Positions 50,776 through 58,657 of a stretch of 64,000 bases of DNA are shown here, one piece after another; positions within the stretch are counted from its first letter, which is position 1, and each line of letters opens with the position of its first letter. The stretch lies in contig JAGXRZ010000010.1 of the NCBI GenBank assembly GCA_018335585.1, positions 28,415-92,414 on the forward strand, in the 5' to 3' direction. Made by a program: the position numbers and the translations under genes. The notes beneath the pieces are model-generated. The model saw nothing but the letters and a program-made list of their open reading frames with translations, ran no database searches and was not told the DNA's origin. Source of the stretch: Selenomonadales bacterium (GTDB taxonomy: Bacteria; Bacillota; UBA994).

Positions 50776-52254
50776 ATGGAGCGGTTCGATTTACTCAAGG
50801 ATATTGCTGAGAGAACAGGCGGAGATATATACCTTGGAATTGTAGGGCCAGTTCGCAGCGGCAAGTCTACCTTCATCAAACGGTTCATGGAGCTGGTGGT
50901 TCTCCCTAACATAGACGATGAGCATGTTAGGGAACGCACGCGCGATGAGCTGCCGCAAAGCGGGGCCGGTCGCACCATTATGACTGTGGAGCCCAAGTTT
51001 ATTCCGGACGAAGCGGTTGAGCTTGCGCTTTCGCCCGGTCTGGCAGCGCGAGTCAGGCTGGTGGATTGCGTAGGGTATACCGTCAAAGGCGCACGCGGGT
51101 ATATGGACGAGAACGGCCCACGCATGGTGCAGACGCCGTGGTCGCCTGAACCCGTCACCTTTGAAGAGGCGGCCGAGATGGGCACACAAAAAGTAATTGA
51201 CGAGCATTCCACGGTAGGGATTGTGGTTACGACCGATGGTTCTTTCTCCGACCTTGCGCGGGCCGAGTTTGTTCCCGCGGAAGAACGGGTGGTTAGTGAA
51301 CTGCGCGAGCTAAGCAAGCCCTTTTTGCTCCTGCTCAATTCCAGCCAGCCCAATAACCCAGACACGCTTTTGCTGCGAGGCGAGTTAGAAGCCAAGTACG
51401 GCGTGGCCGTTTTACCCGTCAACTGTGCAAAAATGACGGAAGAAGACGTAGCCACTATCTTAAAAGAAGCGCTGTATGAGTTCCCGGTGCGTGAGGCTAA
51501 CGTAGCCCTGCCCGCCTGGATACGTGTGCTTGACACCGCGCATTGGCTGCGAGTTAAGCTCGAAGAAGCCGTCGCCGAGGGTGTCAAGCTGGTGCGGCGG
51601 CTGCGGGACATTGACGACCTCATTCTGGAGCTTAGTCTCTGTGATGCCGTACAGGACGTCGTCCTGCAAAACATGGACTTGGCCAAAGGCGTAGCTAACG
51701 TAGAGGTCACGACGCCGGATCACCTCTATTACGACGCCTTGAGTGAGGCGGCTGGGGAAGAGGTTAGGGGCCAGGACACTATTCTTAAGTTGCTGCGGTT
51801 ACTGACACAGTCTAGCCGCGAGTATGACCGTATACGAGACGCTTTCCGTGAAGCGAGGAACCAAGGCTATGGCATCGCACCACCTAGCCTAGAAGAGATG
51901 TCTCTAGATCAGCCCGACATTATCCGGCAGGGCTCCCGTTTCGCCGTGCGGCTACGCGCTACGGCTCCCTCGTTCCATATTATCCGAGTAGACGTAGAGT
52001 CCGAGGTAGCCCCTATCGTCGGTACGGAAAAGCAAAGTGAAGACCTCATTAAGTACCTTGTCGACGAGTTCGAGGGCAGCCCGGAAAAGCTCTGGAGTGC
52101 TAACATCTTTGGCAAGTCGCTGCATCACCTAGTGCGTGACGGCATTCAAAATAAGCTGCTCACCATGCCCGACAACGCTCAGGAAAAACTGCGCGAGTGC
52201 TTGCAGCGCATGATCAATGAAGGCAGCGGCGGCCTAATCGCCATTATCCTCTAA
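50776..52254 (+). CDS. spoIVA: Stage IV sporulation protein A
   Basis: ATPase that polymerises on the forespore surface as the base layer of the spore coat. It has 492 residues, the same length as the Bacillus protein when started at this ATG, which follows AAGGGGGG. Walker A is GPVRSGKST (Lys at residue 30), and the GTPase-like domain has VDCVGYTVKGARGYM near residue 97. The C-terminal end GSGGLIAIIL is typical. A SigE promoter is expected, but I found no convincing one. Confidence 0.96.
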   Translation: MERFDLLKDIAERTGGDIYLGIVGPVRSGKSTFIKRFMELVVLPNIDDEHVRERTRDELPQSGAGRTIMTVEPKFIPDEAVELALSPGLAARVRLVDCVGYTVKGARGYMDENGPRMVQTPWSPEPVTFEEAAEMGTQKVIDEHSTVGIVVTTDGSFSDLARAEFVPAEERVVSELRELSKPFLLLLNSSQPNNPDTLLLRGELEAKYGVAVLPVNCAKMTEEDVATILKEALYEFPVREANVALPAWIRVLDTAHWLRVKLEEAVAEGVKLVRRLRDIDDLILELSLCDAVQDVVLQNMDLAKGVANVEVTTPDHLYYDALSEAAGEEVRGQDTILKLLRLLTQSSREYDRIRDAFREARNQGYGIAPPSLEEMSLDQPDIIRQGSRFAVRLRATAPSFHIIRVDVESEVAPIVGTEKQSEDLIKYLVDEFEGSPEKLWSANIFGKSLHHLVRDGIQNKLLTMPDNAQEKLRECLQRMINEGSGGLIAIIL

Positions 52255-52258
52255 ACGC

Positions 52259-52287
52259 TTGCGCAAACCTGCCCAGTAAGCTATAAT
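52259..52287 (+). promoter_or_regulatory. Promoter of tRNA-Pro(GGG)
   Basis: TTGCGC, 17 bases, TATAAT. The -10 is perfect and lies ten bases before the tRNA 5' end. The -35 overlaps the first bases after the spoIVA stop. Confidence 0.65.
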
Positions 52288-52297
52288 GAGCAAGCGG

Positions 52298-52375
52298 CGG
52301 GCTGTAGCGCAGTTTGGCTAGCGCGCATGCTTGGGGTGCATGAGGTCGCAGGTTCAAGTCCTGTCAGCCCGACCA
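52298..52375 (+). tRNA. tRNA-Pro (anticodon GGG)
   Basis: Full cloverleaf with the acceptor stem CGGGCTG / CAGCCCG, anticodon stem CATGC / GCATG around loop TTGGGGT (GGG anticodon), the T-loop GGTTCAAGTCC and an encoded ACCA end. It stands alone with its own promoter and terminator; a second tRNA-Pro (TGG) lies in the minus-strand cluster. Confidence 0.95.
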
Positions 52376-52399
52376 GCCTTTCCAGAGCACGCCTAGTTT

Positions 52400-52437
52400 G
52401 AGGGGACTTCCAAGTGAAGTCCTCTCATTTGCGTTTT
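52400..52437 (+). terminator. Intrinsic terminator after tRNA-Pro
   Basis: Eleven-bp stem GAGGGGACTTC / GAAGTCCTCTC (one G-T pair) with a CAAGT loop, followed by ATTTGCGTTTTT. Confidence 0.85.
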
Positions 52438-52506
52438 TGCCCATGCTTTTCTTTGTGCACGATGTAGTGTACAATTTGGGCAAGGGTAAACATAGGAGGG
52501 GAAAAT

Positions 52507-53769
52507 GTGGTAGAGCACGATGTCCACGCAGTTGCAGAGGAAACGATTGCGAAGTATGAGCGCTTCGTCAACCCGAGTCTGGCAAGACTTTTCCGTTACA
52601 TGGGCCTAGCCACTGTGGAGCACTCGGCGCGGGGCAGTACGGTAACCGACTTTAAGGGCGATGAATACCTTGACCTACTGGGTGGCTACGGCATGTACGG
52701 CGTAGGGCATTCTCATCCGCGAGTTGTGGCGGCAGTCAAAGCACAGCTAGACCGCATGGCCATGCCGACCAAAATTCTCTTAAACAAACCGATGGCTGAC
52801 TTAGCCGAACTCCTAGCTGAAATTACTCCGGGCGACCTTACGTATTCGTTTTTGTGCAACAGCGGAACCGAAGCGGTAGAGGCGGCCATAAAGCTAGCTA
52901 AGGTAGCTACAGGCAAGCAGGGCATAATCTCTACAACCGGAGCCTTCCACGGTAAGTCCTTGGGTTCGCTGAGCGCGACAGGGCGCGAGTTGTTCCGCGA
53001 GCCCTTTAAGCCGCTCTTAAACGGCTTTGGCCATGTTCCCTTTGGCGATGCGCAGGCTATCGAGGCGGCGATAGGCAACGACACCGCTGCGGTAATCGTG
53101 GAGCCTATTCAAGGCGAGGGAGGCGTGATAGTTCCTCCTAGCGGTTACTTGGCATCTGTTCGCGAAATCTGCGACAGAAAAGGCGTACTGCTGATTGTCG
53201 ACGAAGTGCAGACCGGTATGGGTCGCACCGGCAAGATGTTTGCTGTCGAACACGAGGGTGTTGTCCCGGATATCCTTTGTTTGGCCAAGGCTTTGGGCGG
53301 AGGCGTTATGCCTATCGGCGCGATTGTGGCCAAGCCTCACCTCTGGCAGAGCTTTATTGATGCGCCGTTCTTGCACACTTCCACGTTTGGCGGCAATCCC
53401 TTGGCATGCGCCGCGGCTATTGCCGCAATTAAAGTCACGCAGGATGAGAACTTGTGCGAGAACGCGGCTGTTATGGGCAATAGGTTCCTAGGGGCGCTTC
53501 GGGAAATGCAGGTGAAATACCCAGGTATCCTAGCAGAAGTGCGCGGACAAGGCCTGATTATTGGCCTCGAGTTTACCCATGAGGGCTATGCTGGCTTTGC
53601 CATTTCCGAACTGGTAAACAACAAAATCCTCGCTGCCTATACGCTAAACAACCCGAAAGTCATTCGCATCGAGCCACCCTTAGTGATAACCGCGCCGGAA
53701 GTAGAGCGGGCCATCGGGGTATGGGAAAAGATTGTCGCCTCGGCCGGGGACCTGGCCGCGGACCTGTAA
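52507..53769 (+). CDS. Class III pyridoxal-phosphate aminotransferase (putrescine/ornithine type)
   Basis: A 420-residue fold-type I class III transaminase. [19 protein letters not shown] near residue 60, [15 protein letters not shown] near residue 119, [18 protein letters not shown] near residue 230 and the Schiff-base Lys in [15 protein letters not shown] near residue 262 are visible. Similarity is closest to the putrescine aminotransferase/4-aminobutyrate group, but the amino donor cannot be fixed by eye. The GTG start follows AGGAGGGG. It is followed 13 bases later by a SRPBCC gene. Confidence 0.88.
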   Translation: MVEHDVHAVAEETIAKYERFVNPSLARLFRYMGLATVEHSARGSTVTDFKGDEYLDLLGGYGMYGVGHSHPRVVAAVKAQLDRMAMPTKILLNKPMADLAELLAEITPGDLTYSFLCNSGTEAVEAAIKLAKVATGKQGIISTTGAFHGKSLGSLSATGRELFREPFKPLLNGFGHVPFGDAQAIEAAIGNDTAAVIVEPIQGEGGVIVPPSGYLASVREICDRKGVLLIVDEVQTGMGRTGKMFAVEHEGVVPDILCLAKALGGGVMPIGAIVAKPHLWQSFIDAPFLHTSTFGGNPLACAAAIAAIKVTQDENLCENAAVMGNRFLGALREMQVKYPGILAEVRGQGLIIGLEFTHEGYAGFAISELVNNKILAAYTLNNPKVIRIEPPLVITAPEVERAIGVWEKIVASAGDLAADL

Positions 53770-53782
53770 AGGAGGGACACTC

Positions 53783-54226
53783 ATGCCTTACGTAGAAGTT
53801 AACACCACAATCAAGGGCGACATTAAGCGCATCTGGGCAATCGTAGCGGACATGGCGAGCTATCCGCAGTTTATGCCAAACTTAAAGAGCGTCACCATCG
53901 AAGAGCGTGCGGGGAATACCACAGTCAGCAAATGGGTCAGTAACGTCGACGGACGCATTATTTCCTGGCGTGAGCGCGACGTGTTTTTCCCTGACGACTA
54001 CCGCATTGAGTACACGCAAGTAAGCGGGGACCTCAAGAAGTTCGAAGGCAAGTGGCAACTCAGCCCAGACGGCGAGACGGTCAACGTTCTACTGACGGTA
54101 GACTTTGAATTCGGCGTTCCAATGCTTGCGGCTCTGCTGAATCCGCTACTGAAGAAGAAAGTGCGCGAGAACAGTGAAGGAATGCTTGCGGCCATCAAGA
54201 AGATATGTGAGGAAACACACGCCTGA
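53783..54226 (+). CDS. SRPBCC/START-like ligand-binding protein
   Basis: The 147-residue protein resembles the polyketide cyclase/COQ10-like branch of the SRPBCC fold: VEVNTTIKGDIKRIWAIVAD at the N-terminus, YPQFMPNLKSVTI near residue 27, and a C-terminal helix with NPLLKKKVRENSEGMLAAIK. This fold binds hydrophobic ligands; the ligand is not known. ATG follows AAAGGAGG, 13 bases behind the aminotransferase, so they are probably cotranscribed. Confidence 0.8.
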   Translation: MPYVEVNTTIKGDIKRIWAIVADMASYPQFMPNLKSVTIEERAGNTTVSKWVSNVDGRIISWRERDVFFPDDYRIEYTQVSGDLKKFEGKWQLSPDGETVNVLLTVDFEFGVPMLAALLNPLLKKKVRENSEGMLAAIKKICEETHA

Positions 54227-54258
54227 ACTAGCCAAAGGTACGTGAGAGGAGAGAATCT

Positions 54259-55329
54259 ATGGACAGCACCCTAAAACTACTCAAAGACATTACCGACGCT
54301 CCCGGAGTGCCGGGATTCGAACACGAGGTGCGCAAAGTTATCCGCAGCTACATGGAGGGCTATGCCGAAATAAGCACGGACCGCATCGGCAGTATCATCT
54401 GCAAGAAGGCTGGCACGTCGGACCGCCCGCGGGTGATGATTGCCGGGCATATGGACGAAATCGGCTTTATGGTCAGCAAAGTAACCAAAGAGGGTTTCAT
54501 CAAGTTCCAGACGCTTGGCGGGTGGTGGAGCCAAGTGATGCTTGGACAGCGCGTCGTGATAAAGACTAATAAGGGCGATGTAGTAGGAGTAATCGGCAGC
54601 AAGCCTCCACACATCCTCTCTCCCGAAGAGAAGAACAAAGTGGTAGAGATTCAGGCCATGTTTATCGACGTCGGCGCTAGCGACGAAACCGAGGCTACAG
54701 AGACGTTTGGCATCCGCCTTGGGGACCCGATTATTCCCCACGCGGAGTTCACGGTCATGCGCAATGAAAAATACCTTATGGCCAAAGCGTGGGATGACCG
54801 CTTGGGCTGCGCCCTTTTCATTGAGGTGGTGCGCGCCCTTAAGGACATCGAACATCCAAATACTGTGTACGGCGTCGGTACGGTACAGGAAGAAGTCGGG
54901 TTGCGCGGCGCAACGACTAGTTCCCATGTTATCGACCCGGACATCGGTTTTGCCCTAGAAGTCGGCATCGCCGGCGATAGTCCGGGAGCCGACAAAATGA
55001 ATGAGAAGCTTGGCAAGGGGCCGGTTGTCCTGCTCTATGACTCTTCGATGATTCCGCACGTCAAGCTGCGCGACTTCGTTATTGACGTGGCCAAAGTTAA
55101 TGGCATTCCCCTGCAATTTGACGTCTTGTCAGCCGGCGGGACAGATGCCGGACGCATCCACATTAACGCCGGTGGTGTGCCAAGCTTGTGCATAGCCGTG
55201 CCTACGCGCTATATCCACAGCCACTACGGCATCATTCACCGCGACGACTACGAGAACGCGGTAAAGCTCGTGCTCGAGCTTGTGAAGCGCCTCGATGCTA
55301 AGACAGTCGCCGAGCTTAATGCTGACTAA
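54259..55329 (+). CDS. M42 family metallo-aminopeptidase
   Basis: Cytosolic dinuclear-metal aminopeptidase (glutamyl aminopeptidase/endoglucanase M family), 356 residues. Metal-ligand blocks are [11 protein letters not shown] near residue 62, [16 protein letters not shown] near residue 174, [10 protein letters not shown] near residue 210, and [18 protein letters not shown] near residue 322. ATG follows AGAGGAGAG. Typical of many Firmicutes, where several M42 paralogues degrade peptides. Confidence 0.92.
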   Translation: MDSTLKLLKDITDAPGVPGFEHEVRKVIRSYMEGYAEISTDRIGSIICKKAGTSDRPRVMIAGHMDEIGFMVSKVTKEGFIKFQTLGGWWSQVMLGQRVVIKTNKGDVVGVIGSKPPHILSPEEKNKVVEIQAMFIDVGASDETEATETFGIRLGDPIIPHAEFTVMRNEKYLMAKAWDDRLGCALFIEVVRALKDIEHPNTVYGVGTVQEEVGLRGATTSSHVIDPDIGFALEVGIAGDSPGADKMNEKLGKGPVVLLYDSSMIPHVKLRDFVIDVAKVNGIPLQFDVLSAGGTDAGRIHINAGGVPSLCIAVPTRYIHSHYGIIHRDDYENAVKLVLELVKRLDAKTVAELNAD

Positions 55330-55334
55330 CATAG

Positions 55335-55357
55335 GCCTCCTGCGTTGCAGGAGGCTT
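55335..55357 (+). terminator. Terminator-like hairpin after the M42 peptidase
   Basis: Perfect nine-bp stem GCCTCCTGC / GCAGGAGGC with a GTT loop. The tail TTCTG has few T residues, so its efficiency is uncertain. The ndk ribosome site follows after about 25 bases. Confidence 0.6.
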
Positions 55358-55391
55358 CTGCCTAGGCCAACTGCAAACTTGGAGGTGACTT

Positions 55392-55847
55392 ATGGAGAGA
55401 ACCTTCTGCTTAATCAAGCCGGACGGGGTACATAGGGGGCTCATAGGTGAAGTCATCACTCGCTTAGAGAACAAGGGCCTCCAGCTAATTGGCGTAAAGA
55501 TGTTGGTGGTGAACCCACAGCTGGCCGCTCTTCACTACGCCGAGCACGAGGGAAAGGTCTTCTACCCAAAACTGCTGGAGTACATAACCGCAGGGCCAGT
55601 AGTGGCCATGTGCGTGCGAGGACACCGGGCGGTAAGCGTACTACGCAGCCTTGTCGGCAAAACGGATCCCGCAGATGCCGCCGGAGGCACCATCCGGGGC
55701 GATTACGGCTTGTGCAAAGGGAGGAACATCGTGCACGCTTCTGACAGCCTCGCGGCTGCGGAGCGAGAGATAGCGCTATACTTTGCCTCCGAAGAGCTTG
55801 TAGACTGCGAACAGGCTCTACTACCCTGGATTTACCGCGAGGATTAG
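55392..55847 (+). CDS. ndk: Nucleoside diphosphate kinase
   Basis: Transfers the gamma-phosphate of ATP to NDPs via a phosphohistidine. The 151 residues start MERTFCLIKPDGVHRGLIGE; the catalytic His is in RNIVHASDSLAAAEREI near residue 116. The usual PGTIRGDF block reads GGTIRGDYGLCKGRN, so the Pro before GTIRGD and the following Phe differ. Length is in the normal range for the longer bacterial/archaeal type. ATG follows GGAGGTG. Confidence 0.92.
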   Translation: MERTFCLIKPDGVHRGLIGEVITRLENKGLQLIGVKMLVVNPQLAALHYAEHEGKVFYPKLLEYITAGPVVAMCVRGHRAVSVLRSLVGKTDPADAAGGTIRGDYGLCKGRNIVHASDSLAAAEREIALYFASEELVDCEQALLPWIYRED

Positions 55848-55863
55848 TAGCAGCACTCAACAT

Positions 55864-55890
55864 AAAAACAGCCTGCGGGAGCAAGCTGTT
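55864..55890 (-). terminator. Intrinsic terminator of the tRNA operon
   Basis: Read on the minus strand: AACAGCTTGC, TCCC, GCAGGCTGTT (one G-T pair), then TTTTTATG. It ends the six-tRNA transcript 21 bases after tRNA-Leu. The same stem may also stop ndk transcription on the plus strand, but it lacks a T tail there. Confidence 0.8.
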
Positions 55891-55910
55891 ATACCGGCCT
55901 GAGATTAAAT

Positions 55911-55993
55911 TGGTGCGAGGAGGGGGACTCGAACCCCCACGGTTGCCCACTAGATCCTAAGTCTAGCGCGTCTGCCAATTCCGCCATCCTCGC
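55911..55993 (-). tRNA. tRNA-Leu (anticodon TAG)
   Basis: Minus-strand tRNA with a long variable arm as expected for Leu. The acceptor stem is GCGAGGA with its complement, the anticodon stem CTAGA / TCTAG surrounds CTTAGGA (TAG), the T-arm has GGTTCGAGTCC, and ACCA is encoded. It is the last gene of the tRNA operon. Confidence 0.95.
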
Positions 55994-56000
55994 ATATGGA

Positions 56001-56075
56001 TGGTGGGCCATGATGGACTCGAACCATCGGCACCCCGCTTAAAAGGCGGGTGCTCTACCACTGAGCTAATGGCCC
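56001..56075 (-). tRNA. tRNA-Lys (anticodon TTT)
   Basis: Minus-strand tRNA with acceptor stem GGGCCAT / ATGGCCC, D-arm AGCTCAGTGGTAGAGC, anticodon stem CCCGC / GCGGG around CTTTTAA (TTT), T-loop GGTTCGAGTCC and encoded ACCA. It lies seven bases upstream (in transcript direction) of tRNA-Leu. Confidence 0.95.
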
Positions 56076-56078
56076 ATA

Positions 56079-56167
56079 ACTAGAGGTTAGAGATTTGAGG
56101 TTAGAGGTTAGAGAGGTTAGAGAGGTTAGATACTCTAACTTCTAATTTCTAACATCTAACGTCTAGT
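56079..56167 (-). repeat. Heptamer mosaic island 5a inside the tRNA operon
   Basis: Between tRNA-Lys and tRNA-Gln. On the plus strand GGTTAGA units with variants (about six, 56085-56129) face CTAACTT/CTAATTT/CTAACAT/CTAACGT units (56133-56164), so the two halves are roughly complementary and could form a long imperfect hairpin in the tRNA precursor. Confidence 0.8.
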
Positions 56168-56171
56168 TTAG

Positions 56172-56246
56172 TGGCAGGGGCGGCTGGATTTGAACCAACG
56201 CATGCGGGAGTCAAAGTCCCGTGCCTTACCGCTTGGCGACGCCCCT
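56172..56246 (-). tRNA. tRNA-Gln (anticodon TTG)
   Basis: Minus-strand tRNA with acceptor AGGGGCG / CGCCCCT, anticodon stem CGGGA / TCCCG around CTTTGAC (TTG), T-loop GGTTCAAATCC and encoded GCCA. It is flanked on both sides by heptamer islands. Confidence 0.94.
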
Positions 56247-56249
56247 GTG

Positions 56250-56457
56250 TAACTAGAGGTGAGAGGTTAGAAGTTAGAGGTTAGAATGGAGCCTTGAGCT
56301 GTGAGGCGCTAGAAATCATGAATCAGGAATCGTGAATCATGAACTAGGGGTTCAGCGCTCAGCAGTCAGCTTTCGGGGTTAGGCGTTAGGCGTTAGGTTT
56401 AAGGCGTGAGAACCTCGTTCTACGAAGCACGAAGCACGAAGCACGAAGCACGAAGAA
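56250..56457 (-). repeat. Heptamer mosaic island 5b inside the tRNA operon
   Basis: Between tRNA-Gln and tRNA-Thr, 208 bases. On the minus strand (transcript direction) it reads CTTCGTG repeated about four times, TTCGTAGAACG as in islands 1 and 2, CCTAACG units, TTCATGA/TTCACGA/TTCCTGA units, and CTAACCT-type units. Positions 56314-56344 are identical, as reverse complement, to 49563-49593 of island 4 (31 bases). No tRNA or ORF is hidden in it. Confidence 0.87.
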
Positions 56458-56532
56458 TGGAGCCGGCGATGGGATTCGAACCCGCAACCTGCTGATTACA
56501 AGTCAGCTGCTCTACCATTGAGCTACGCCGGC
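56458..56532 (-). tRNA. tRNA-Thr (anticodon TGT)
   Basis: Minus-strand tRNA with acceptor GCCGGCG / CGCCGGC, D-arm AGCTCAATGGTAGAGC, anticodon stem GCTGA / TCAGC around CTTGTAA (TGT), T-loop GGTTCGAATCC and encoded TCCA. Confidence 0.95.
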
Positions 56533-56537
56533 ATAAA

Positions 56538-56613
56538 TGGTGACCCCAACGGGATTCGAACCCGTGTCGCCAGCGTGAAAGGCTGGTGTGTTAGACCGCT
56601 TCACTATGGGGCC
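56538..56613 (-). tRNA. tRNA-Glu (anticodon TTC)
   Basis: Minus-strand tRNA with acceptor GGCCCCA / TGGGGTC (one G-T pair), anticodon stem CCAGC / GCTGG around CTTTCAC (TTC), T-loop GGTTCGAATCC and encoded ACCA. It lies five bases after tRNA-Thr on the plus strand, so the two are processed from one precursor. Confidence 0.95.
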
Positions 56614-56620
56614 ATAAAGT

Positions 56621-56698
56621 TGGTCGGGGCAGCAGGATTTGAACCTGCGACCTCCTGCTCCCAAGGCAGGCGCGCTAGCCAAGCTGCGCTATACCCCG
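56621..56698 (-). tRNA. tRNA-Pro (anticodon TGG)
   Basis: First tRNA of the minus-strand operon. Acceptor CGGGGTA / TGCCCCG, anticodon stem CCTGC / GCAGG around CTTGGGA (TGG), T-loop GGTTCAAATCC and encoded ACCA. Its D-arm is close to that of the separate tRNA-Pro(GGG). Confidence 0.95.
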
Positions 56699-56715
56699 CA
56701 AACACAACAACATAG

Positions 56716-56744
56716 AATTTACATCACTTGCACACACAAGTCAA
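56716..56744 (-). promoter_or_regulatory. Proximal promoter of the tRNA operon
   Basis: On the minus strand TTGACT, 17 bases, TAAATT, with the -10 about 17 bases before tRNA-Pro. It is close to the vegetative consensus. Confidence 0.65.
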
Positions 56745-56773
56745 GTGACATGATATGCTATGTTTACTGCTAA

Positions 56774-56802
56774 AGTATAGCACCGTTTGGCACGTGCGCC
56801 AA
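56774..56802 (-). promoter_or_regulatory. Distal promoter of the tRNA operon
   Basis: On the minus strand TTGGCG, 17 bases, TATACT, with the extended -10 bases TGC before it. It lies 58 bases upstream of the proximal promoter and 15 bases after the stop of the small minus-strand zinc-ribbon gene, suggesting tandem promoters for the tRNAs. Confidence 0.6.
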
Positions 56803-56816
56803 GTCGACAAAAGTAT

Positions 56817-56972
56817 TCACGCGATTCCGTCTTCGTCGTTTTCTACAGCACCGGTAATAACAATAGTATTGCCAAGGCACACTGAACACAGGGCTGTGTC
56901 GGGCATGGCCGCACCTACATAGTATTGGTATTCTTTATGACACGATTTGCATTTTCTGCGGCGAATCGTCAC
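56817..56972 (-). CDS. Small zinc-ribbon-like protein
   Basis: A 51-residue minus-strand protein with two Cys pairs, CKSC near residue 7 and CSVC near residue 29, as in zinc ribbons. Between them is HKEYQYYVGAAMPDTAL; the C-terminus is acidic. I chose the GTG that follows GAGGTGG by a normal distance, rather than the GTG 45 bases upstream. I do not recognise a named family. It is the only protein gene on the minus strand and lies upstream of the tRNA operon. Confidence 0.6.
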   Translation of the reverse strand: MTIRRRKCKSCHKEYQYYVGAAMPDTALCSVCLGNTIVITGAVENDEDGIA

Positions 56973-57049
56973 CTTAACCACCTCGGTAACAGTGTTGCCG
57001 AATGCTCGCCCACACAAACAGCTTACTTAACAATTGAAGGAGGAAAAGT

Positions 57050-57802
57050 ATGCGCGCTATTACCTTTGTCCTGACACCCGCTGCCAGCAAACGCCTGATT
57101 GCGAGAGCGGTGGTGTCAATGCCGGCAGTGCAACGCGCCCACAAGGCGGGTCGCCTGATTGTGGCCGGAGGCATCACAAACGCCTATATTGCCGAGGAAC
57201 TGACGGGCCAGCAGCTAGAAAAGGCCCGCTATACCGCAGGTATAGTCACGGATTCCAAGTGGAGCTTGACGCCGCCGCAGACTCGACTTAAGCCGCTGGC
57301 GTTTGAGCAAGGTGAAGTGTCACACCGCACTTGGCAAGAAGTGTTACAGGACTTTACGCATGAAGACGTGTTTGTTAAAGGCGGAAACGCTCTGGACGCA
57401 GGCGGAACTGTGGGAGTACTTGTAGGCGGCAAGAACGGTGGCACCATTGGTGCGGCTTATGGACACCTTGTTTCAGTCGGCGCGCATTTGATTCTCCCCG
57501 TAGGGCTAGAGAAGCTTGTGCCGTCGGTGAGCGCGGCAGCTAACGCCTTGGGCCAAATTCCGTTAGAGGCTTCGCTGGGGATGCCATGCGGACTTTTCCC
57601 CGTAACCTACGGCACGGTGATTACCGAACTTGACGCCATACACCTGCTCTATGCGCTCGACGCCGTGCACGTTCACAGCGGTGGAGTGGGGGGTAGTGAA
57701 GGCGCGGTTGGGTTAGTGGCGCGGGGCGATGACGATGCCTGTCGGCGACTTCGCGATGACCTAAAGGGTTTAATGATGGAGCCTGCAATCCATATCTCTT
57801 GA
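57050..57802 (+). CDS. Protein of unknown function upstream of ku
   Basis: The 250-residue protein has no family I can name. It is predicted soluble, with Gly-rich loops (AGGITNAYIAEEL near residue 39, FVKGGNALDAGGTVGVLVGG near residue 108, KNGGTIGAAYG) that might bind a nucleotide or sugar phosphate, and a C-terminal region with HVHSGGVGGSEGAVGLVARG near residue 204. The ATG follows GAAGGAGG. It ends 63 bases before ku, with a terminator-like hairpin between. GAATG at 57000 with CTTACTT 17 bases on is a weak SigG-like candidate. Confidence 0.7.
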   Translation: MRAITFVLTPAASKRLIARAVVSMPAVQRAHKAGRLIVAGGITNAYIAEELTGQQLEKARYTAGIVTDSKWSLTPPQTRLKPLAFEQGEVSHRTWQEVLQDFTHEDVFVKGGNALDAGGTVGVLVGGKNGGTIGAAYGHLVSVGAHLILPVGLEKLVPSVSAAANALGQIPLEASLGMPCGLFPVTYGTVITELDAIHLLYALDAVHVHSGGVGGSEGAVGLVARGDDDACRRLRDDLKGLMMEPAIHIS

Positions 57803-57823
57803 CGGCTCGCAGGATTAGTGCCT

Positions 57824-57863
57824 ACCGCCTCCGGAGACTCTAAATGAAAGGGAGGCGGTTTTT
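57824..57863 (+). terminator. Hairpin with T tail that also covers the ku ribosome site
   Basis: ACCGCCTCC (57824-57832) pairs perfectly with GGAGGCGGT (57851-57859), an 18-base loop lies between, and TTTTTG follows. The right arm contains the GGGAGG that must serve as the ribosome site of ku, whose ATG is three bases after the T tail. It can be read as a terminator, as an RBS-blocking stem, or both. Confidence 0.6.
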
Positions 57864-57865
57864 GT

Positions 57866-58657
57866 ATGCGCAGCATCTGGAATGGGGCCATTTCGTTTGG
57901 GCTGATTAACGTTCCGGTAAAGATGTTCACGGCTACCGAGGACAAAGACTTGCGGTTTCGCTTGCTGCACAAGGCTTGTCAGGCTCCGCTCAAGCAGAAG
58001 CGCGTCTGCTCAGCCTGTGGACAGGAAGTAGCCTGGGACGACACAGTGCGCGGGTATGAGTGGGAGCCGGGGAGATTTACGCTTATAACCGAGGAGGAAC
58101 TCGACGGCCTGCAGGGGGCGGCCTCCCGCAGCATCGACATACTGGATTTTGTGAATCTGGAGGACATTGACCCCATATATTTTCACAAGACGTACTACCT
58201 GGCACCGAGCGAAACGGGCAAGAAGGCGTACCATTTGCTGCGCACAGCGATGGAAGAGACCGGGAAAATCGCTGTAGGCAAAGTGCATCTGCGGGAGAAG
58301 CAGCACTTGGTGACCCTTAGGGTAATCGCCGACTGCATTGTCATGGCCCTAATGTTTTACCCTGACGAAATACGCGATGCGGCGGAAGTCCCCGCCATCC
58401 ACGAGGCAGTCGTCATCCAGGATGCGGAGCGACGGATGGCGCTCGAGTTAATAGAGCGCCTGGCCGAACCCTTTGTAGCTGCGAAGTACACCGACACTTA
58501 TCGCGGTGAACTGCTGGCACTTCTCACAGCGAAAGCAGAGGGCGGGGAGATTAGTGCCGTAGCCACGCAACCGGCTGCGCGCGTAGGTGACTTGATGGAA
58601 GCGCTGCGCGCCTCGCTCGCTTTGGTGGATGAGCAGCGCCGCAAGGCAATCTCCTGA
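57866..58657 (+). CDS. ku: Ku protein for non-homologous end joining
   Basis: Binds DNA ends as a ring-shaped homodimer and recruits the ligase. The 263 residues start SIWNGAISFGLINVPVKMFT, the conserved bacterial Ku N-terminus; RVCSACGQEVAWDDTVRGYE near residue 46 and YYLAPSETGKKAYHLLR near residue 109 follow. The C-terminus is short, without the long Lys-rich tail seen in some species. It is followed by separate ligase and polymerase genes. In Bacillus Ku and LigD are made in the forespore; the same role here is inference. Confidence 0.95.
   Translation: MRSIWNGAISFGLINVPVKMFTATEDKDLRFRLLHKACQAPLKQKRVCSACGQEVAWDDTVRGYEWEPGRFTLITEEELDGLQGAASRSIDILDFVNLEDIDPIYFHKTYYLAPSETGKKAYHLLRTAMEETGKIAVGKVHLREKQHLVTLRVIADCIVMALMFYPDEIRDAAEVPAIHEAVVIQDAERRMALELIERLAEPFVAAKYTDTYRGELLALLTAKAEGGEISAVATQPAARVGDLMEALRASLALVDEQRRKAIS

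Noticed and set aside
55456..55950. 164-residue minus-strand reading frame over ndk and tRNA-Leu
   Set aside because: It lies antisense to a clear nucleoside diphosphate kinase gene and runs into a tRNA gene; the protein is low in pattern and rich in Arg/Pro/Ser, typical of a shadow frame.
56518..56715. 65-residue plus-strand frame across the tRNA cluster
   Set aside because: It translates the antisense of tRNA-Thr, Glu and Pro (the typical GIRTRVAS and GFEPATS strings of antisense tRNA), so it is not a gene.
57000..57028. SigG promoter for the 57050-ku region
   Set aside because: GAATG fits GHATR, but the -10 CTTACTT matches only 5 of 7 and the spacer is 17, so it is too weak to list as a feature.
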